Below are positions 36,318 to 45,476 of a DNA stretch of 64,000 nucleotides, piece after piece; the first letter of the stretch is position 1, and each line of letters opens with the position of its first letter. Made by a program: the position numbers and the translations under genes. Below the pieces are notes generated by a model, which saw only the letters and a list, made by a program, of their open reading frames with translations, did no database searches and had not been told where the DNA came from. The stretch comes from CAIXSC01 sp046349855 (GTDB taxonomy: Bacteria; Planctomycetota; Planctomycetia; Pirellulales; Pirellulaceae): positions 62,001 to 126,000 of the forward strand of contig JAXMBM010000010.1 of the NCBI GenBank assembly GCA_046349855.1, read 5' to 3'.

Positions 36318-37127
36318 ATGCTGACATTGACCTACCACGGCGTGACTCAGGTACCCGTGGAAGTCGAAGGGGTGACGCCCGATCGGGTGAGTGGCCTGAC
36401 GCGGGAGGAAGTCGAGCGGTTGCCGATCTACCACGGCAATCGACCGGCGACGCTGGGAGATTTCTTCCAGGTGGCCGGCGACCCCTCCGATGAGCAGATC
36501 GAATGGCTGGGAGACCTCCAGGGAGTCCATTGGATCGGCGCCAAGATGCGTACGGGCCGGATGTTCCTCCGCGGTTCGGCCGGGCGGCACGTCGGGAGCG
36601 AGATGGCGGGGGGGGAGATCCACGTCGAGGGAAACGTGAGCGACTGGGCGGGCGGCGAAATGCGCGGCGGGCTGCTCCAGATCCGCGGGAATGCCGGACA
36701 CCTGGTCGGGGCCGCGTACCGCGGGAGTCCGCGGGGGATGAACCGCGGAGTGATTCTGGTGCACGGGAACGCCGGCAACGAGATCGGCCACACGATGCGC
36801 CGCGGGCTGATCGTCATCGGTGGGGCCGCGGGCGATCTGATCGGATTCAACATGCGCGCGGGTACGGTGCTGCTGGCGGGCGACAGCGGCATCCGCCACG
36901 GTGCCGGCATGCGCCGCGGCACGCTGGTGTTCCTCGGTAGTCGTCCACCGCTGCTCCCCAGCTTCCGCCGCGCCTGCCGCTACCGTCCCGAGTTTCTCGC
37001 GCTGCTGCTGCGCCAGTTGCGGGAGAGCCGTTTTCCGGTGCCCGACGAGTGGCTCAGCGCCGCCTTCGAACTCTACAGCGGCGACCTCATCGAAGGGGGA
37101 CGCGGCGAGGTGCTGGTCCGCGTCTGA
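36318..37127 (+). CDS. fhcC: Formylmethanofuran dehydrogenase subunit C homologue (formyltransferase/hydrolase complex)
   Basis: A 269-residue protein of the FwdC/FhcC family. In bacteria with tetrahydromethanopterin-linked C1 metabolism this is a subunit of the formyltransferase/hydrolase complex, which turns formyl-H4MPT into formate and H4MPT. The centre shows the right-handed beta-helix of GXGXG type: IHVEGNVSDWAGGEMRGG, LLQIRGNAGHLVGAAYRGSP, GVILVHGNAGNEIGHTMRRG and LIVIGGAAGDLIGFNMRAG. Start ATG 36318 is preceded by GGGAGCGG. The other complex genes (fhcA, B, D) and H4MPT biosynthesis genes are not in this window, so the gene is away from its usual cluster here. Confidence 0.92.
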   Translation: MLTLTYHGVTQVPVEVEGVTPDRVSGLTREEVERLPIYHGNRPATLGDFFQVAGDPSDEQIEWLGDLQGVHWIGAKMRTGRMFLRGSAGRHVGSEMAGGEIHVEGNVSDWAGGEMRGGLLQIRGNAGHLVGAAYRGSPRGMNRGVILVHGNAGNEIGHTMRRGLIVIGGAAGDLIGFNMRAGTVLLAGDSGIRHGAGMRRGTLVFLGSRPPLLPSFRRACRYRPEFLALLLRQLRESRFPVPDEWLSAAFELYSGDLIEGGRGEVLVRV

Positions 37128-37276
37128 CCTCCTCCCAACGAACCTTCGTTCGACCACTCGCCCCGGGCGACGAGATGGCTGGCGGGGGGCGAAGGGTTGC
37201 GATACATTCGGCGACGTGGGGCTTGTCGCCGGCGCTCTCTGCAGCGCGTCTGGCGAGCTTATCGGAGGAGCATGCC

Positions 37277-38062
37277 ATGAGTGCCAAGCGCTCGAAGTCA
37301 CGCCTTGCCCGGCCCCTGAATTGGCAGTTTCCGCCTGAGGTTCCCACGCGGGATCTCCTCGCGGGCCTCGATCTCCAGCAGCCGCGCGATCTGCAGCGGG
37401 CCGTCGATCTGTTTCTCGACCACGTAGAACAGGAGATCTTTCACTCCTGGGAAGCGGTGGTGGCAGTCGAACAGGGGTGTTCCTTGACGCCCGATCAGCA
37501 GGCCACCTGGGAGGACATCGAACGGTTGGGGGTGGAACGCGATCCGGTACACGGCACGGTGCTCCGCCTGCAGCAGCAGCCTCGGCCGAGCGAACCGTGG
37601 TACGACACGCTCAACCGGATCGTACCCAGCCTGCGGATCGACCCGTTCGTGACGGCCGAATCGCATCCCGTTATCCGACTGCATGGCTGGGAACAGCTGG
37701 CCGAGGCGCTGGCGGATTATGGTTCCGACCTGACGCGCCCCACGCCGGTCCAGCGGGCCTCGCACGTGGTCCCCGCCGAGCTGCGGCATCGCCTGTGGCT
37801 GCAGTACTGCTGCTGCGAGCTGGAACAGTTCGGAGCTCAACCCCACGAAACGCTGCGCGAACGATCCGAGGCGGCGCGAGTGACCGGACTGATCGAACGG
37901 CTGGGACGGCGCCGCACCAGCGTCCAGTTCCTGCAGCTGACACTGGCCTCGCTGCTCCAATACCTGATCCTGCCCGAGCGGGAAGTGCCGCTCTTCCAGG
38001 ATCTGGTCCGCGGCCTTCTCGGCGTCCGCTCGGAACACGACCTGCTGGCCAACTTCCTCTGA
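37277..38062 (+). CDS. Conserved-looking hypothetical protein
   Basis: A 261-residue soluble protein, no signal peptide. Residues 40-60 (LQRAVDLFLDHVEQEIFHSW) and the C-terminal part (VQFLQLTLASLLQYLILPEREVPLFQDLVRGLLG) are strongly helical. A cluster of cysteines, LWLQYCCCELEQFG (about residue 175), is unusual. No family was recognised. Start ATG 37277 has GGAGGAGCATGCC upstream. It lies 149 bases after fhcC on the same strand and before convergent bioD. Codon use is typical of the window, so it is a genuine gene; function unknown. Confidence 0.75.
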   Translation: MSAKRSKSRLARPLNWQFPPEVPTRDLLAGLDLQQPRDLQRAVDLFLDHVEQEIFHSWEAVVAVEQGCSLTPDQQATWEDIERLGVERDPVHGTVLRLQQQPRPSEPWYDTLNRIVPSLRIDPFVTAESHPVIRLHGWEQLAEALADYGSDLTRPTPVQRASHVVPAELRHRLWLQYCCCELEQFGAQPHETLRERSEAARVTGLIERLGRRRTSVQFLQLTLASLLQYLILPEREVPLFQDLVRGLLGVRSEHDLLANFL

Positions 38063-38172
38063 GCCGAACGGGAGGGGGAGGAAGAGAGTAGGGTGAAGAG
38101 AGAAAGCGCGCGAGGCCGGCCGCGTCCGCGACCGGCTGAGGTGAAAGCGCCCCTTGCCGTGGCGAGCGATGG

Positions 38173-38868
38173 TCAGTGGGACGTCGGCATCAGGGACAGC
38201 CAGTCGACGGCGGGTTGGAAGTCGCGGGCGTTGTGGGCGAGTGTCGCCAGCAAAGGCACCTCGGCCAGCCGGGCGATTTCCTGAGCGTTGTGGAGCTGGC
38301 TGGGATCGTGCGTCGGATCGAGTGGGGCGACGTCGTTAAGCACCATGCCCGCGACGGGGAGTCCCGCGCGATAGTGGCGCGCGACGAAGACGGTCTGCAG
38401 GGTGTGATTGATCGTCCCCAGCCGGTTGGCCGCGACGATGACCAGGGGGAGGCCCAGGTCGAGGGCCAGGTCGGCGACGAACTCCTGGTCGGTCAGCGGA
38501 GCCAGCAGACCGCCCGCGCCTTCCACGAGGACGCAGTCACTGTGTTGTTCCCAGTACGCGAAGCCATCACGCAGTTGTTGGCGATCGAGGCGGCGGCCTT
38601 CGGCCAGCGCGGCCAAGGGAGGCGCCAGGGGAGCCAGGAAGCGCTGCGGGCAGACGGCATCCAGCGAGCCGGGGCGTCCGGCGGCTTCCCAGAGTTCCAG
38701 CGCGTCATCGGAAACCACGTCCTCCCCTACGAGCCGGCAGCCACTGGCCGCCGGCTTGTAGACCCCCACGCGGTGACCCGCGGCGTGGAGTTGCCGTGCC
38801 AGGCAGGCGGCCACGCGCGTCTTGCCGACGTGGGTGTCGGTACCCGTGATGAACAGTCCGCGGGCCAT
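38173..38868 (-). CDS. bioD: Dethiobiotin synthetase
   Basis: A 231-residue enzyme that closes the ureido ring of dethiobiotin from diaminopelargonic acid, CO2 and ATP, the step before biotin synthase. Motifs: P-loop GTDTHVGKT (residues 9-17), the KPAASGC block (about 39), and the strongly conserved VEGAGGLLAPL (about 116), with ANRLGTINHTL (about 148). Length is normal. Its ATG shares one base with the stop of the upstream MscS-type gene (ATGA-like junction), so the two are co-translated. Other bio genes are not in the window. Confidence 0.95.
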   Translation of the reverse strand: MARGLFITGTDTHVGKTRVAACLARQLHAAGHRVGVYKPAASGCRLVGEDVVSDDALELWEAAGRPGSLDAVCPQRFLAPLAPPLAALAEGRRLDRQQLRDGFAYWEQHSDCVLVEGAGGLLAPLTDQEFVADLALDLGLPLVIVAANRLGTINHTLQTVFVARHYRAGLPVAGMVLNDVAPLDPTHDPSQLHNAQEIARLAEVPLLATLAHNARDFQPAVDWLSLMPTSH

Positions 38869-41270
38869 CAGGCAGCCTCCGATGTCACGGGCCGCGGCGC
38901 CTGCGACTCGCGGACATGCAGGATCCGTTGCGGATAGGGGATCTCGATTCCCAGTTCATCGAAACGGTTCTTGATGCGGCGCAGCAGTTCGCGCTTGACC
39001 GACCATTGCTGGAGGGGACGCGTCTTGAGAAAGAACTTGATGATGATCGCCGACTCGGCCAGCTTGTCGACGCCGAGCATGGTGACGTCTTCGGTGATCA
39101 ACCGTCCGAACTGAGGATCCTGTCGCAGTTCGCGCGCCAGGCAGATCAGCTCGTCGATCGCCCGGTCGACGTTCTCGCTGTACGAAATCCCGATGTCGAA
39201 CACGGCGCGGGACCAGGAGTGGGTGAGGTTCGAGACGGTGGTGATCTGTCCGTGGGGGATGAAGTGGGCCTGGCCCTCGATGTCCCGCAGCACCGTCATG
39301 CGGAGCGAAATGCGTTCCACCTGGCCGGCGATGTCGCCGATCTTCACGACGTCGTTCACCAGGTACTGCTGTTCGACCAGCAGCATGAAACCGGTGAAGT
39401 AATCCTTGATCAGACTTTGCGCCCCGAAGGCCACGGCCAGGCCGAGCACCGCGGCACCTCCCATCACCGGTCCGACGGGCACACCGACTTCATCCAGAAT
39501 CGTGACGATACCGACCGCCACCGCGCCGACGTTGACGGCGTTATGCACCACTCCCGCCAGCGTATGGGCGCGGTTTTCGCGTTCTTCCAGCGAGTCGCGC
39601 AGGCCGCGGCCGACGAGTAGCCCGATCAGTCGCCGGCCCAGGACGCGGGAGAGCCACAACGTGACCATGATGGCAAAGATCACTCCCAGGATGGGAGGAC
39701 CATGATCGACCAGCCATTGCAGCAGATTGCGGGGGGTGAACGGGTTCTGCAGTGTTTCCACACGACGCAGCGCTTCGTCGGCCGCGTCGCGCTTGCTCTG
39801 CGCCTCTTCCAACGCCTCGATCTGTTCGCTCTGCAGCCGCGCGAATTCGGTCTGCAGCTCGTCCAGGTGCGTGGCGACCCGCAGCGCTTCCCGCCGCGCC
39901 TCGCGCCGCCGCTCCTCGGCCTCCTGCAGCCGCTCGATGACCTGCGACGCATCGCGGCCTTCCAGCAGCACCCGGTGCATCTCGTCGGACGTGTCGCGCA
40001 CCGCCTGATCGGCTTCGTCAGCCCGAGCCTGCGATGAATCGCGCAGCCGGCGTTCGGAATTGATGTTCCGCCGCAACAGCTCGATCCGTTCGGTCACGCT
40101 GCGCGCTTCCTGCTCGGCGCGGTCCGCTTCCGCCACCGTGCGCTGAGCGGCGACGGCGGCTTCCTGGAGCGCCTTGTTGTTCGTCTTCGCGCTGGCCGTG
40201 CTATTGCTGGGCAGCGGCGTCCCTGGCAGCACGCTGCCCGGCAGCACGCTCCCGGGCAGTGCTGAGCCCGGCAGCACGCTGCCGGGGAGGACAGTACCCG
40301 GAAGACCGCTCCCCGGAAGGACGCTCGCCGGTGCGCCGGGGGGCGCGGTGACCGAGGGAGGCAGACTGGCCACGACGGTCGGCGATGCGGCGGGCGGCGC
40401 GGCGGTGGGTAGTTTCGTCCCGGTGGACGTCTGCAGCAGATCGGCCACCGTGGTGGGCGGCGGTGGAGCCGGCACGGGGACCGCCGCATTGGGAAGCACG
40501 ACGGTACCGGGGGAGACGGCCGGCACGACGACGGGCGGCGGTGTGGCCACGTCGGCCGCGGACGAAACGGGTGTTTGTCCGAGAAGTTTGTCGAGCGCTT
40601 CCTGATCGGAGCGAATCTTCAGTTCCAGATTCTGCACGGTCTCCTGCGTTACTCGGCGTTCGGCGATCGCCGCCTCGAATCGCTGCTTGGATTTTTCCCG
40701 CGCTTCCTGGATTTCCTTCCAGCGGGACTCGGCCCGGCCGAGCGCCTCTTTGTCGGGAGATTTTTCCAGGCGAGTCAATTCGGCACGGGCCGATTCGAGT
40801 TGTTCGTCGAGCTTGCGGAATTCCTCTTCGCTGCGTCCGAAATTCCCGCCGGGTTCCTGCAGCGACATCTGCAGTTCGGACAGCCGCCGCTGATCCGCCT
40901 CGATCGATCGCCGCAACCGCGCCACCTTCTCCGCGGGCGAATTGACTTCGGGCACCGGCGCGATCACCACCGGAGGAACCGCATCGTCGCTCCGCTTGTC
41001 GTCGTTCCGCTTGGCTGTTGCCCGCGGGGTTTCACTCTTGGCACTGCCGTGGGCCTCGCTCTTGCCACGCGGCTCGCTGGGATCGGCCACGGCGACCTGA
41101 GACAGAGCGGGACGCGTGACCATCCCCGTGTCGTCCGCTCTTCCCGTCGCCGCCAGGAACAGGGAGCAGCCCGCGGCCATCAGCGCCGCCGTCCCCGCGC
41201 GCCGGGCGCGGCGCTGCGCCGGTGACCAACGAACTGGGAGAGGAGTGGGTGGGTGGTGCATGGTCTTCAT
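38868..41270 (-). CDS. Large MscS-type mechanosensitive channel with coiled-coil and LPGS repeats
   Basis: An 800-residue membrane protein. A signal-like hydrophobic stretch (AGTAALMAAGCSLFLAAT) is followed by a long coiled coil (about residues 95-215), then a low-complexity segment (about 225-360) ending in a tandem LPGS repeat (GSVLPGSALPGSVLPGS type, about nine units, 40200-40330), and a second coiled coil (about 365-480). The channel part (about 520-790) has several helices, the pore-lining block GAAVLGLAVAFGAQSLIKDY and the beta domain VKIGDIAGQVERISLRMTVLRD. The layout is like large MscK-type channels that open on membrane tension. ATG 41270 has GAGGGG upstream. Confidence 0.9.
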   Translation of the reverse strand: MKTMHHPPTPLPVRWSPAQRRARRAGTAALMAAGCSLFLAATGRADDTGMVTRPALSQVAVADPSEPRGKSEAHGSAKSETPRATAKRNDDKRSDDAVPPVVIAPVPEVNSPAEKVARLRRSIEADQRRLSELQMSLQEPGGNFGRSEEEFRKLDEQLESARAELTRLEKSPDKEALGRAESRWKEIQEAREKSKQRFEAAIAERRVTQETVQNLELKIRSDQEALDKLLGQTPVSSAADVATPPPVVVPAVSPGTVVLPNAAVPVPAPPPPTTVADLLQTSTGTKLPTAAPPAASPTVVASLPPSVTAPPGAPASVLPGSGLPGTVLPGSVLPGSALPGSVLPGSVLPGTPLPSNSTASAKTNNKALQEAAVAAQRTVAEADRAEQEARSVTERIELLRRNINSERRLRDSSQARADEADQAVRDTSDEMHRVLLEGRDASQVIERLQEAEERRREARREALRVATHLDELQTEFARLQSEQIEALEEAQSKRDAADEALRRVETLQNPFTPRNLLQWLVDHGPPILGVIFAIMVTLWLSRVLGRRLIGLLVGRGLRDSLEERENRAHTLAGVVHNAVNVGAVAVGIVTILDEVGVPVGPVMGGAAVLGLAVAFGAQSLIKDYFTGFMLLVEQQYLVNDVVKIGDIAGQVERISLRMTVLRDIEGQAHFIPHGQITTVSNLTHSWSRAVFDIGISYSENVDRAIDELICLARELRQDPQFGRLITEDVTMLGVDKLAESAIIIKFFLKTRPLQQWSVKRELLRRIKNRFDELGIEIPYPQRILHVRESQAPRPVTSEAA

Positions 41271-41556
41271 AGAGCCCCTCGCGGCCGGAAAGTGCGAACT
41301 CGTGGGCGAGGGAGCGTATATCGAGCCGACTCGGCAGAGGCAAGGCCAAAAGCCCGGATGGTCGCCGCGGCGGGCCACCGAGTTCAGGGGGATTCCACGT
41401 TTTTTGGCCTTGCCAAATCGGGCTCGTTGGAACACATTGGCCGCCCACGACTGGTGCGGAGCTGTGGCGCTGTGACAGTTTCCTCCTCGGAAACGGCACA
41501 CCGCGGACCCGTCACGCCCCATGGATGGGGTTTCCTGTGTCCAGGGAGGGACTCGG

Positions 41557-43146
41557 ATGGCGGCACTACCCACGATCCTGTTGTGCGCTGCGTTGGCTTC
41601 CGTCGGCAATCCGACACTTATTGAATTCCACGCACCAGGCTGCCAGCACTGCCGTACCATGGACGCCACGGTGCGGCGATTGCAGAACTCGGGCTACTCC
41701 GTGCAACGCGTCGATGCGCTGCAGCACCGCGAGGTGGCCACGCAGTTCGGCGTCACCGGCACGCCCACCTACGTGGTCGTCGTGCAGGGACAGGTCGTGC
41801 AGAAAATCGAAGGGGCGACGAGCTACGATCGGCTGGTGCAGCTGATCGAATCCGCGCAGACCAATCCGGCCGCTCCGGCCGCCCCCTCGGCGACGCCGGC
41901 ACCAGGTACCGCGCCAGCCCGTCCGCCGGCATCTCCGCGGGTGCCGGCTTCTCCCCCGGTTCCCGGAGCAGGCGCGATGGCCGCTCCCGCTCCCGAGGCT
42001 GTGCCACCTGTCGCGCCACCTGCCACGCTGCCTCCCGCGGCCGCGCCGCCACCGGCAGCCGGTCGAGCCACGGCCGAGGTCGCCCGTTCATCGGAAGCCG
42101 CGGTGCAGCGAGCTCTGCAAGCCACGGTGCGGCTGCGCATCCAGGACGAGACCGGCACATCGGTCGCCACGGGGACGATCATCGATCTGCACCGCGACGA
42201 GGCGCTGGTGTTGACCTGCGGCCACGTGTTCCGCTCGTCGCGTGGCAAGGGAGAGATTCAGGTCGACCTGTTCGTGCCCGGGGCCGGCGAACCGCTGGTG
42301 GGGCAACTGGTCGATTTCGATTTCTATCGCGACATTGCCCTGGTGAGTTTTCGTCCCGAGTTACCGGTCCAGCCGGTACCCGTGTCAGCGGCCGACCCGC
42401 CACTCGACGTCCAATCCACCGTCTTCAGTATTGGCTGTGACAACGGAGGACAACCGCGGATCGAGCGATCGCGGGTCACGCGACTCAACCGCTACACCGG
42501 CCCGCCTAATGTGGAAGTTTCCGGGACGCCGGCGGGCGGTCGCAGCGGCGGAGGTCTGTTCACCGCGGACGGCCGGCTGGTCGGCGTCTGCAATGCGGCC
42601 AACGAGCCGGAGAACGAGGGGATTTTTGCGTCGCTGGCCACGGTGCACTGGCAGTTGGAACAGGTCGGACTGGCGCGGCTCATCCCCGCGGCTCGGTCGA
42701 CCGCCGAGCAGGTGGCGCGAGACGATCAGGGGCCTGCGGTGGGGGGAGCCAACGACGATCAGGAGATCTTCTTCGTGGTCCGGTCCAAGTCCGCTCCGCA
42801 GGATCCGGGGCGGGCCTTCGTCATCGACCGTCCTCAGCCCGAATTGCTCGACGCCCTCACACGATCAGGCCGTCCCGCCAGCAGCCTCCCCGGCGCTCCG
42901 CCGGCCGGTCTGGATCCGAATGGCGCGGTGGCGAACCGTCCGCCGGCGGGACCTGCCCCGCCCGGCGCTGCTCCGGCCACTCCGCCGCCGTTCCCCGGCG
43001 CCCCCGCACCGGCCGGGCCACCGCCGACCGACGGCATGGCTCGACAGCTCGATCCGCGCGGCGTACGCGGGCGCCTCCCGGACGCCTCCCCTCCCGTGAT
43101 GCGCGGCCAGCAACCCAGCGGCGGATGGTGGCCCTTCCGCCCGTGA
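41557..43146 (+). CDS. Secreted fusion of thioredoxin-like domain and trypsin-like serine protease
   Basis: A 529-residue exported protein; signal MAALPTILLCAALASVG. A thioredoxin-like domain follows at once (about residues 20-105) with the active site CQHC (Cys29, Cys32) and the cis-proline TGTPTYVVV. A Pro/Ala linker (105-185) leads to a trypsin-like domain (190-385): catalytic His in TCGHVF (about 224), Asp in FDFYRDIALV (about 260) and Ser in AGGRSGGGLF (about 331). The tail (420-529) is Pro/Gly/Ala-rich. Start ATG 41557 has GGGAGGG 6 bases upstream. A redox and a protease module in one envelope protein suggests protein quality control, but that is inference. Confidence 0.87.
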   Translation: MAALPTILLCAALASVGNPTLIEFHAPGCQHCRTMDATVRRLQNSGYSVQRVDALQHREVATQFGVTGTPTYVVVVQGQVVQKIEGATSYDRLVQLIESAQTNPAAPAAPSATPAPGTAPARPPASPRVPASPPVPGAGAMAAPAPEAVPPVAPPATLPPAAAPPPAAGRATAEVARSSEAAVQRALQATVRLRIQDETGTSVATGTIIDLHRDEALVLTCGHVFRSSRGKGEIQVDLFVPGAGEPLVGQLVDFDFYRDIALVSFRPELPVQPVPVSAADPPLDVQSTVFSIGCDNGGQPRIERSRVTRLNRYTGPPNVEVSGTPAGGRSGGGLFTADGRLVGVCNAANEPENEGIFASLATVHWQLEQVGLARLIPAARSTAEQVARDDQGPAVGGANDDQEIFFVVRSKSAPQDPGRAFVIDRPQPELLDALTRSGRPASSLPGAPPAGLDPNGAVANRPPAGPAPPGAAPATPPPFPGAPAPAGPPPTDGMARQLDPRGVRGRLPDASPPVMRGQQPSGGWWPFRP

Positions 43147-43176
43147 TGGTGGCGAGCGCGTGGCGTCGCCGCCTGA

Positions 43177-43260
43177 TTGGACAGCGCCAGGTTGTCATCG
43201 TCGTGGATCGCTCCGCGATCCAACGCCTCTGATTCCGAACGCTGGATCGTCGAGCGTGAT
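43177..43260. repeat. Dispersed element, short copy
   Basis: From TTGGACAGCGCCAGG (43177), the outer end of the family, through GTCGTGGATC and the hairpin GGATCGCTCCGCGATCC (43205-43221) to a degraded right arm CGCTGGATCGTCGAGCGTG. It sits between two convergent genes, 30 bases after the protease stop and touching the 3' end of the VHL-type gene. Confidence 0.82.
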
Positions 43261-45287
43261 CAACGGCGTGGCAGTGTCAGGCTTCCTGTGAAGGGAGTGC
43301 CGGTCAGTCGTTGCAACTGGGCTGCCTGCTCCGCCGTGAGCACCGCTTCCGTCTTCGCGCCATCGATCAGGCGTTGCCGCTGCTCGTCGGTGAGTTTCAA
43401 TTCCTCGGCCACGCCGGGATAGCCTGCCGCAGTATAGACCCCGAAGCCCGTCGATGATCGTTCCGCGGCCAGCAGTGCTTGCAGCATGAGCTGCCGGAAG
43501 CGCGCCGCCTGTTCGGCGGTCAGCAGTTTGCTCAGCGCCGCGCTGATCGCCGCCGAACGAGCCTCATAGCCCTCGGCTGACATGGGAAACGACGGGCTGT
43601 TGATGGGCAAACGGCGAGTTTCGTCGTACGACTTCTGCACTTGCTGAACCTGTTCCGGCGTCAATTTTAGTTCGGTCTGCATGTCGGGAAGTCGTGCCAG
43701 GTAGGTCAGATCGACGACATGTCGCCCAAACGTCAGGCGTCGCAGCGCCGCAATGGAGTCTCCGCTGCCCCCCGGAGGCCCGCCGCCCGAGCCCCGGTCC
43801 GTTCCCGGCACAGACAGGCTTCCTGTGAAGGGAGCACCGGTCATCCGTTGAAACTGGGCCGCTTGCTCGGGCGTGAGTACCGCTTCCGTCTTCGCGCCAT
43901 CGATCAGGCGTTGCCGCTGCTCGTCGGTGAGTTTCAATTCCTCGGCCACGCCGGGATAGCCTGCCGCAACATAAATCCCAAAACTACGCTGCGAACGCTC
44001 GTCGGCCAGCAGCGCTTGCAACATGATCTGCCGGAAGCGTGCCGCCTGTTCGGCGGTCAGCAGTTTGCTCAGCGCCGCGCTGGTCGCGGCCGAACGAGCC
44101 CCGTAGGCGTCAGATTGCGTGGAATCTCCGCGGCTGGAATCTCCGCGGCTAATTGGTATGCGGCGAACTTCCTCGTACGATTTTTTGGCTTCCTGAACTT
44201 GTTCCGGTGTCAATTTCAGTTCCGTCTGGATGTCGGCGATTTGTGACAAGTAGGTCAGATCGACGATATGTCGCCCAAACGCCATGCGGCGTAGCGAGAC
44301 GGCGCCCCCCCCGGGCCCGCCCATCCAGCCCGGTCCTCCTCTTGATTGGGAAAAGCTCCCCGTGAACGGCTCCCCTACCTGCTCGCGCCAGACCTCTCGT
44401 TGTTGTTCGCTCAACATCTCCGCGACGGCCACCCACAGCGCCTGGCGCGAGTCACCGGCCGCCCCCGAACGTTCATCGCCGGTTCGCGGACGGCCGCGGG
44501 AGGATTCGTTGTACCGCGTCTGCAGAGTCCGCAGTTTCTCTCGCTGTTCGGGCGTGGCCTGGAGCGCCGTGAGCAAGGTTTCGTTGGTCAATAACGCCGC
44601 CCCGGACTGCTGGCGGACGAGCTGGCCGAGCCGTTTCCGCTGGGCGTCGTTCAGGAGCTCGTCCGCGGCCTGATCGAACTTCTGCCGCAACGTCTCCAGG
44701 GACTGGCGTATGCTCTGGGACTCGCGCGCTGCGGACATTATCTCCCGAGCTTCGCTGGTGAGTGCTTGCCGCAGCGCTTGGATCTTGGCCACCTGTTCCG
44801 GGGTGATGTGGAGGTCGCGCTGGACGTCGGTCAGATCGAGCAGATAAACGCGGAAACTTCGCGTCGAAGTGCTGGCCGAACCGAATTCTGACGACGCGAA
44901 TCGTCGGCTGCGAGTGCCGTAGGTGACGAGCCGCCGATCGGCATCGGGATAGTAGAGTCCCAGGGCATTGTCCTGTTCGTCGGTCAACAACCAGGGATGG
45001 GTCAAGAAGGTCGACTCCACCTGCCGTTCGCCGGCGGCCAGAGTCCGCACCAGGACGCGCTGGCCGGCTTCGTTGAGTCGAAACAGCTTGATGGGCTTCT
45101 CGCCCTGGTTCCAGAATTCAATCGATGTGGCAAAATCGCTGCGCAGCGCCGCCGCTCCCTTTTCCTCCGCGGAGTGCTTTTGCTGGGCCCAGGAGGCCGG
45201 GACGGCGCAGAGGAGGAATGCCGTCAGGGTTGTCAGCGAACCCACGAGCTTCTTCGACGTCTGCGGCCGTTGCTGCCAGGTGACCAT
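43260..45287 (-). CDS. Secreted VHL-beta-like protein with duplicated C-terminal module
   Basis: A 675-residue exported protein; signal peptide to about residue 35 (LTTLTAFLLCAVPASWA). Residues 50-105 match the von Hippel-Lindau beta domain: SIEFWNQGEKPIKLFRLNEAGQ, VRTLAAGERQVESTFLTHPWLLTDEQDNALGLYYP. After a helical region come two modules (about 330-490 and 515-674), each with FGRHIVDLTYL, TELKLTPEQVQ, LSKLLTAEQAARFRQ, GYPGVAEELKLTDEQRQRL and EAVLTPEQAAQ; a third, degenerate copy lies before them. The two modules are nearly identical at DNA level, offset 537 bases. GDSSRGDS reflects a 15-base duplication. Start ATG 45287 has GCGAGGAC upstream. Function unknown. Confidence 0.82.
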   Translation of the reverse strand: MVTWQQRPQTSKKLVGSLTTLTAFLLCAVPASWAQQKHSAEEKGAAALRSDFATSIEFWNQGEKPIKLFRLNEAGQRVLVRTLAAGERQVESTFLTHPWLLTDEQDNALGLYYPDADRRLVTYGTRSRRFASSEFGSASTSTRSFRVYLLDLTDVQRDLHITPEQVAKIQALRQALTSEAREIMSAARESQSIRQSLETLRQKFDQAADELLNDAQRKRLGQLVRQQSGAALLTNETLLTALQATPEQREKLRTLQTRYNESSRGRPRTGDERSGAAGDSRQALWVAVAEMLSEQQREVWREQVGEPFTGSFSQSRGGPGWMGGPGGGAVSLRRMAFGRHIVDLTYLSQIADIQTELKLTPEQVQEAKKSYEEVRRIPISRGDSSRGDSTQSDAYGARSAATSAALSKLLTAEQAARFRQIMLQALLADERSQRSFGIYVAAGYPGVAEELKLTDEQRQRLIDGAKTEAVLTPEQAAQFQRMTGAPFTGSLSVPGTDRGSGGGPPGGSGDSIAALRRLTFGRHVVDLTYLARLPDMQTELKLTPEQVQQVQKSYDETRRLPINSPSFPMSAEGYEARSAAISAALSKLLTAEQAARFRQLMLQALLAAERSSTGFGVYTAAGYPGVAEELKLTDEQRQRLIDGAKTEAVLTAEQAAQLQRLTGTPFTGSLTLPRR

Positions 45288-45476
45288 GGAACGAGTCCTC
45301 GCCAAGGATGAAGGATCGGCGGACTCGGGGGCTCGCCGAGCTGCGAGGTAACCTCCCCCCAGCAGGCAGGTATTGTCGCTCCAGCCAATGGGGTGAGTCA
45401 ACAATCTTCCCCACCCAGCCGGCTCGGAGTTCAGAATTCCCTGTCCCCCGCCCTCTTCTGGCTCCGAGCTCCTTAG
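45288..45476. other. Intergenic stretch upstream of the VHL-type gene
   Basis: Together with the repeat at 45477-45703 this forms a 416-base gap without genes. This part should hold the promoter of the VHL-type gene on the minus strand; no clear promoter motif or repeat was seen in it. Confidence 0.4.
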
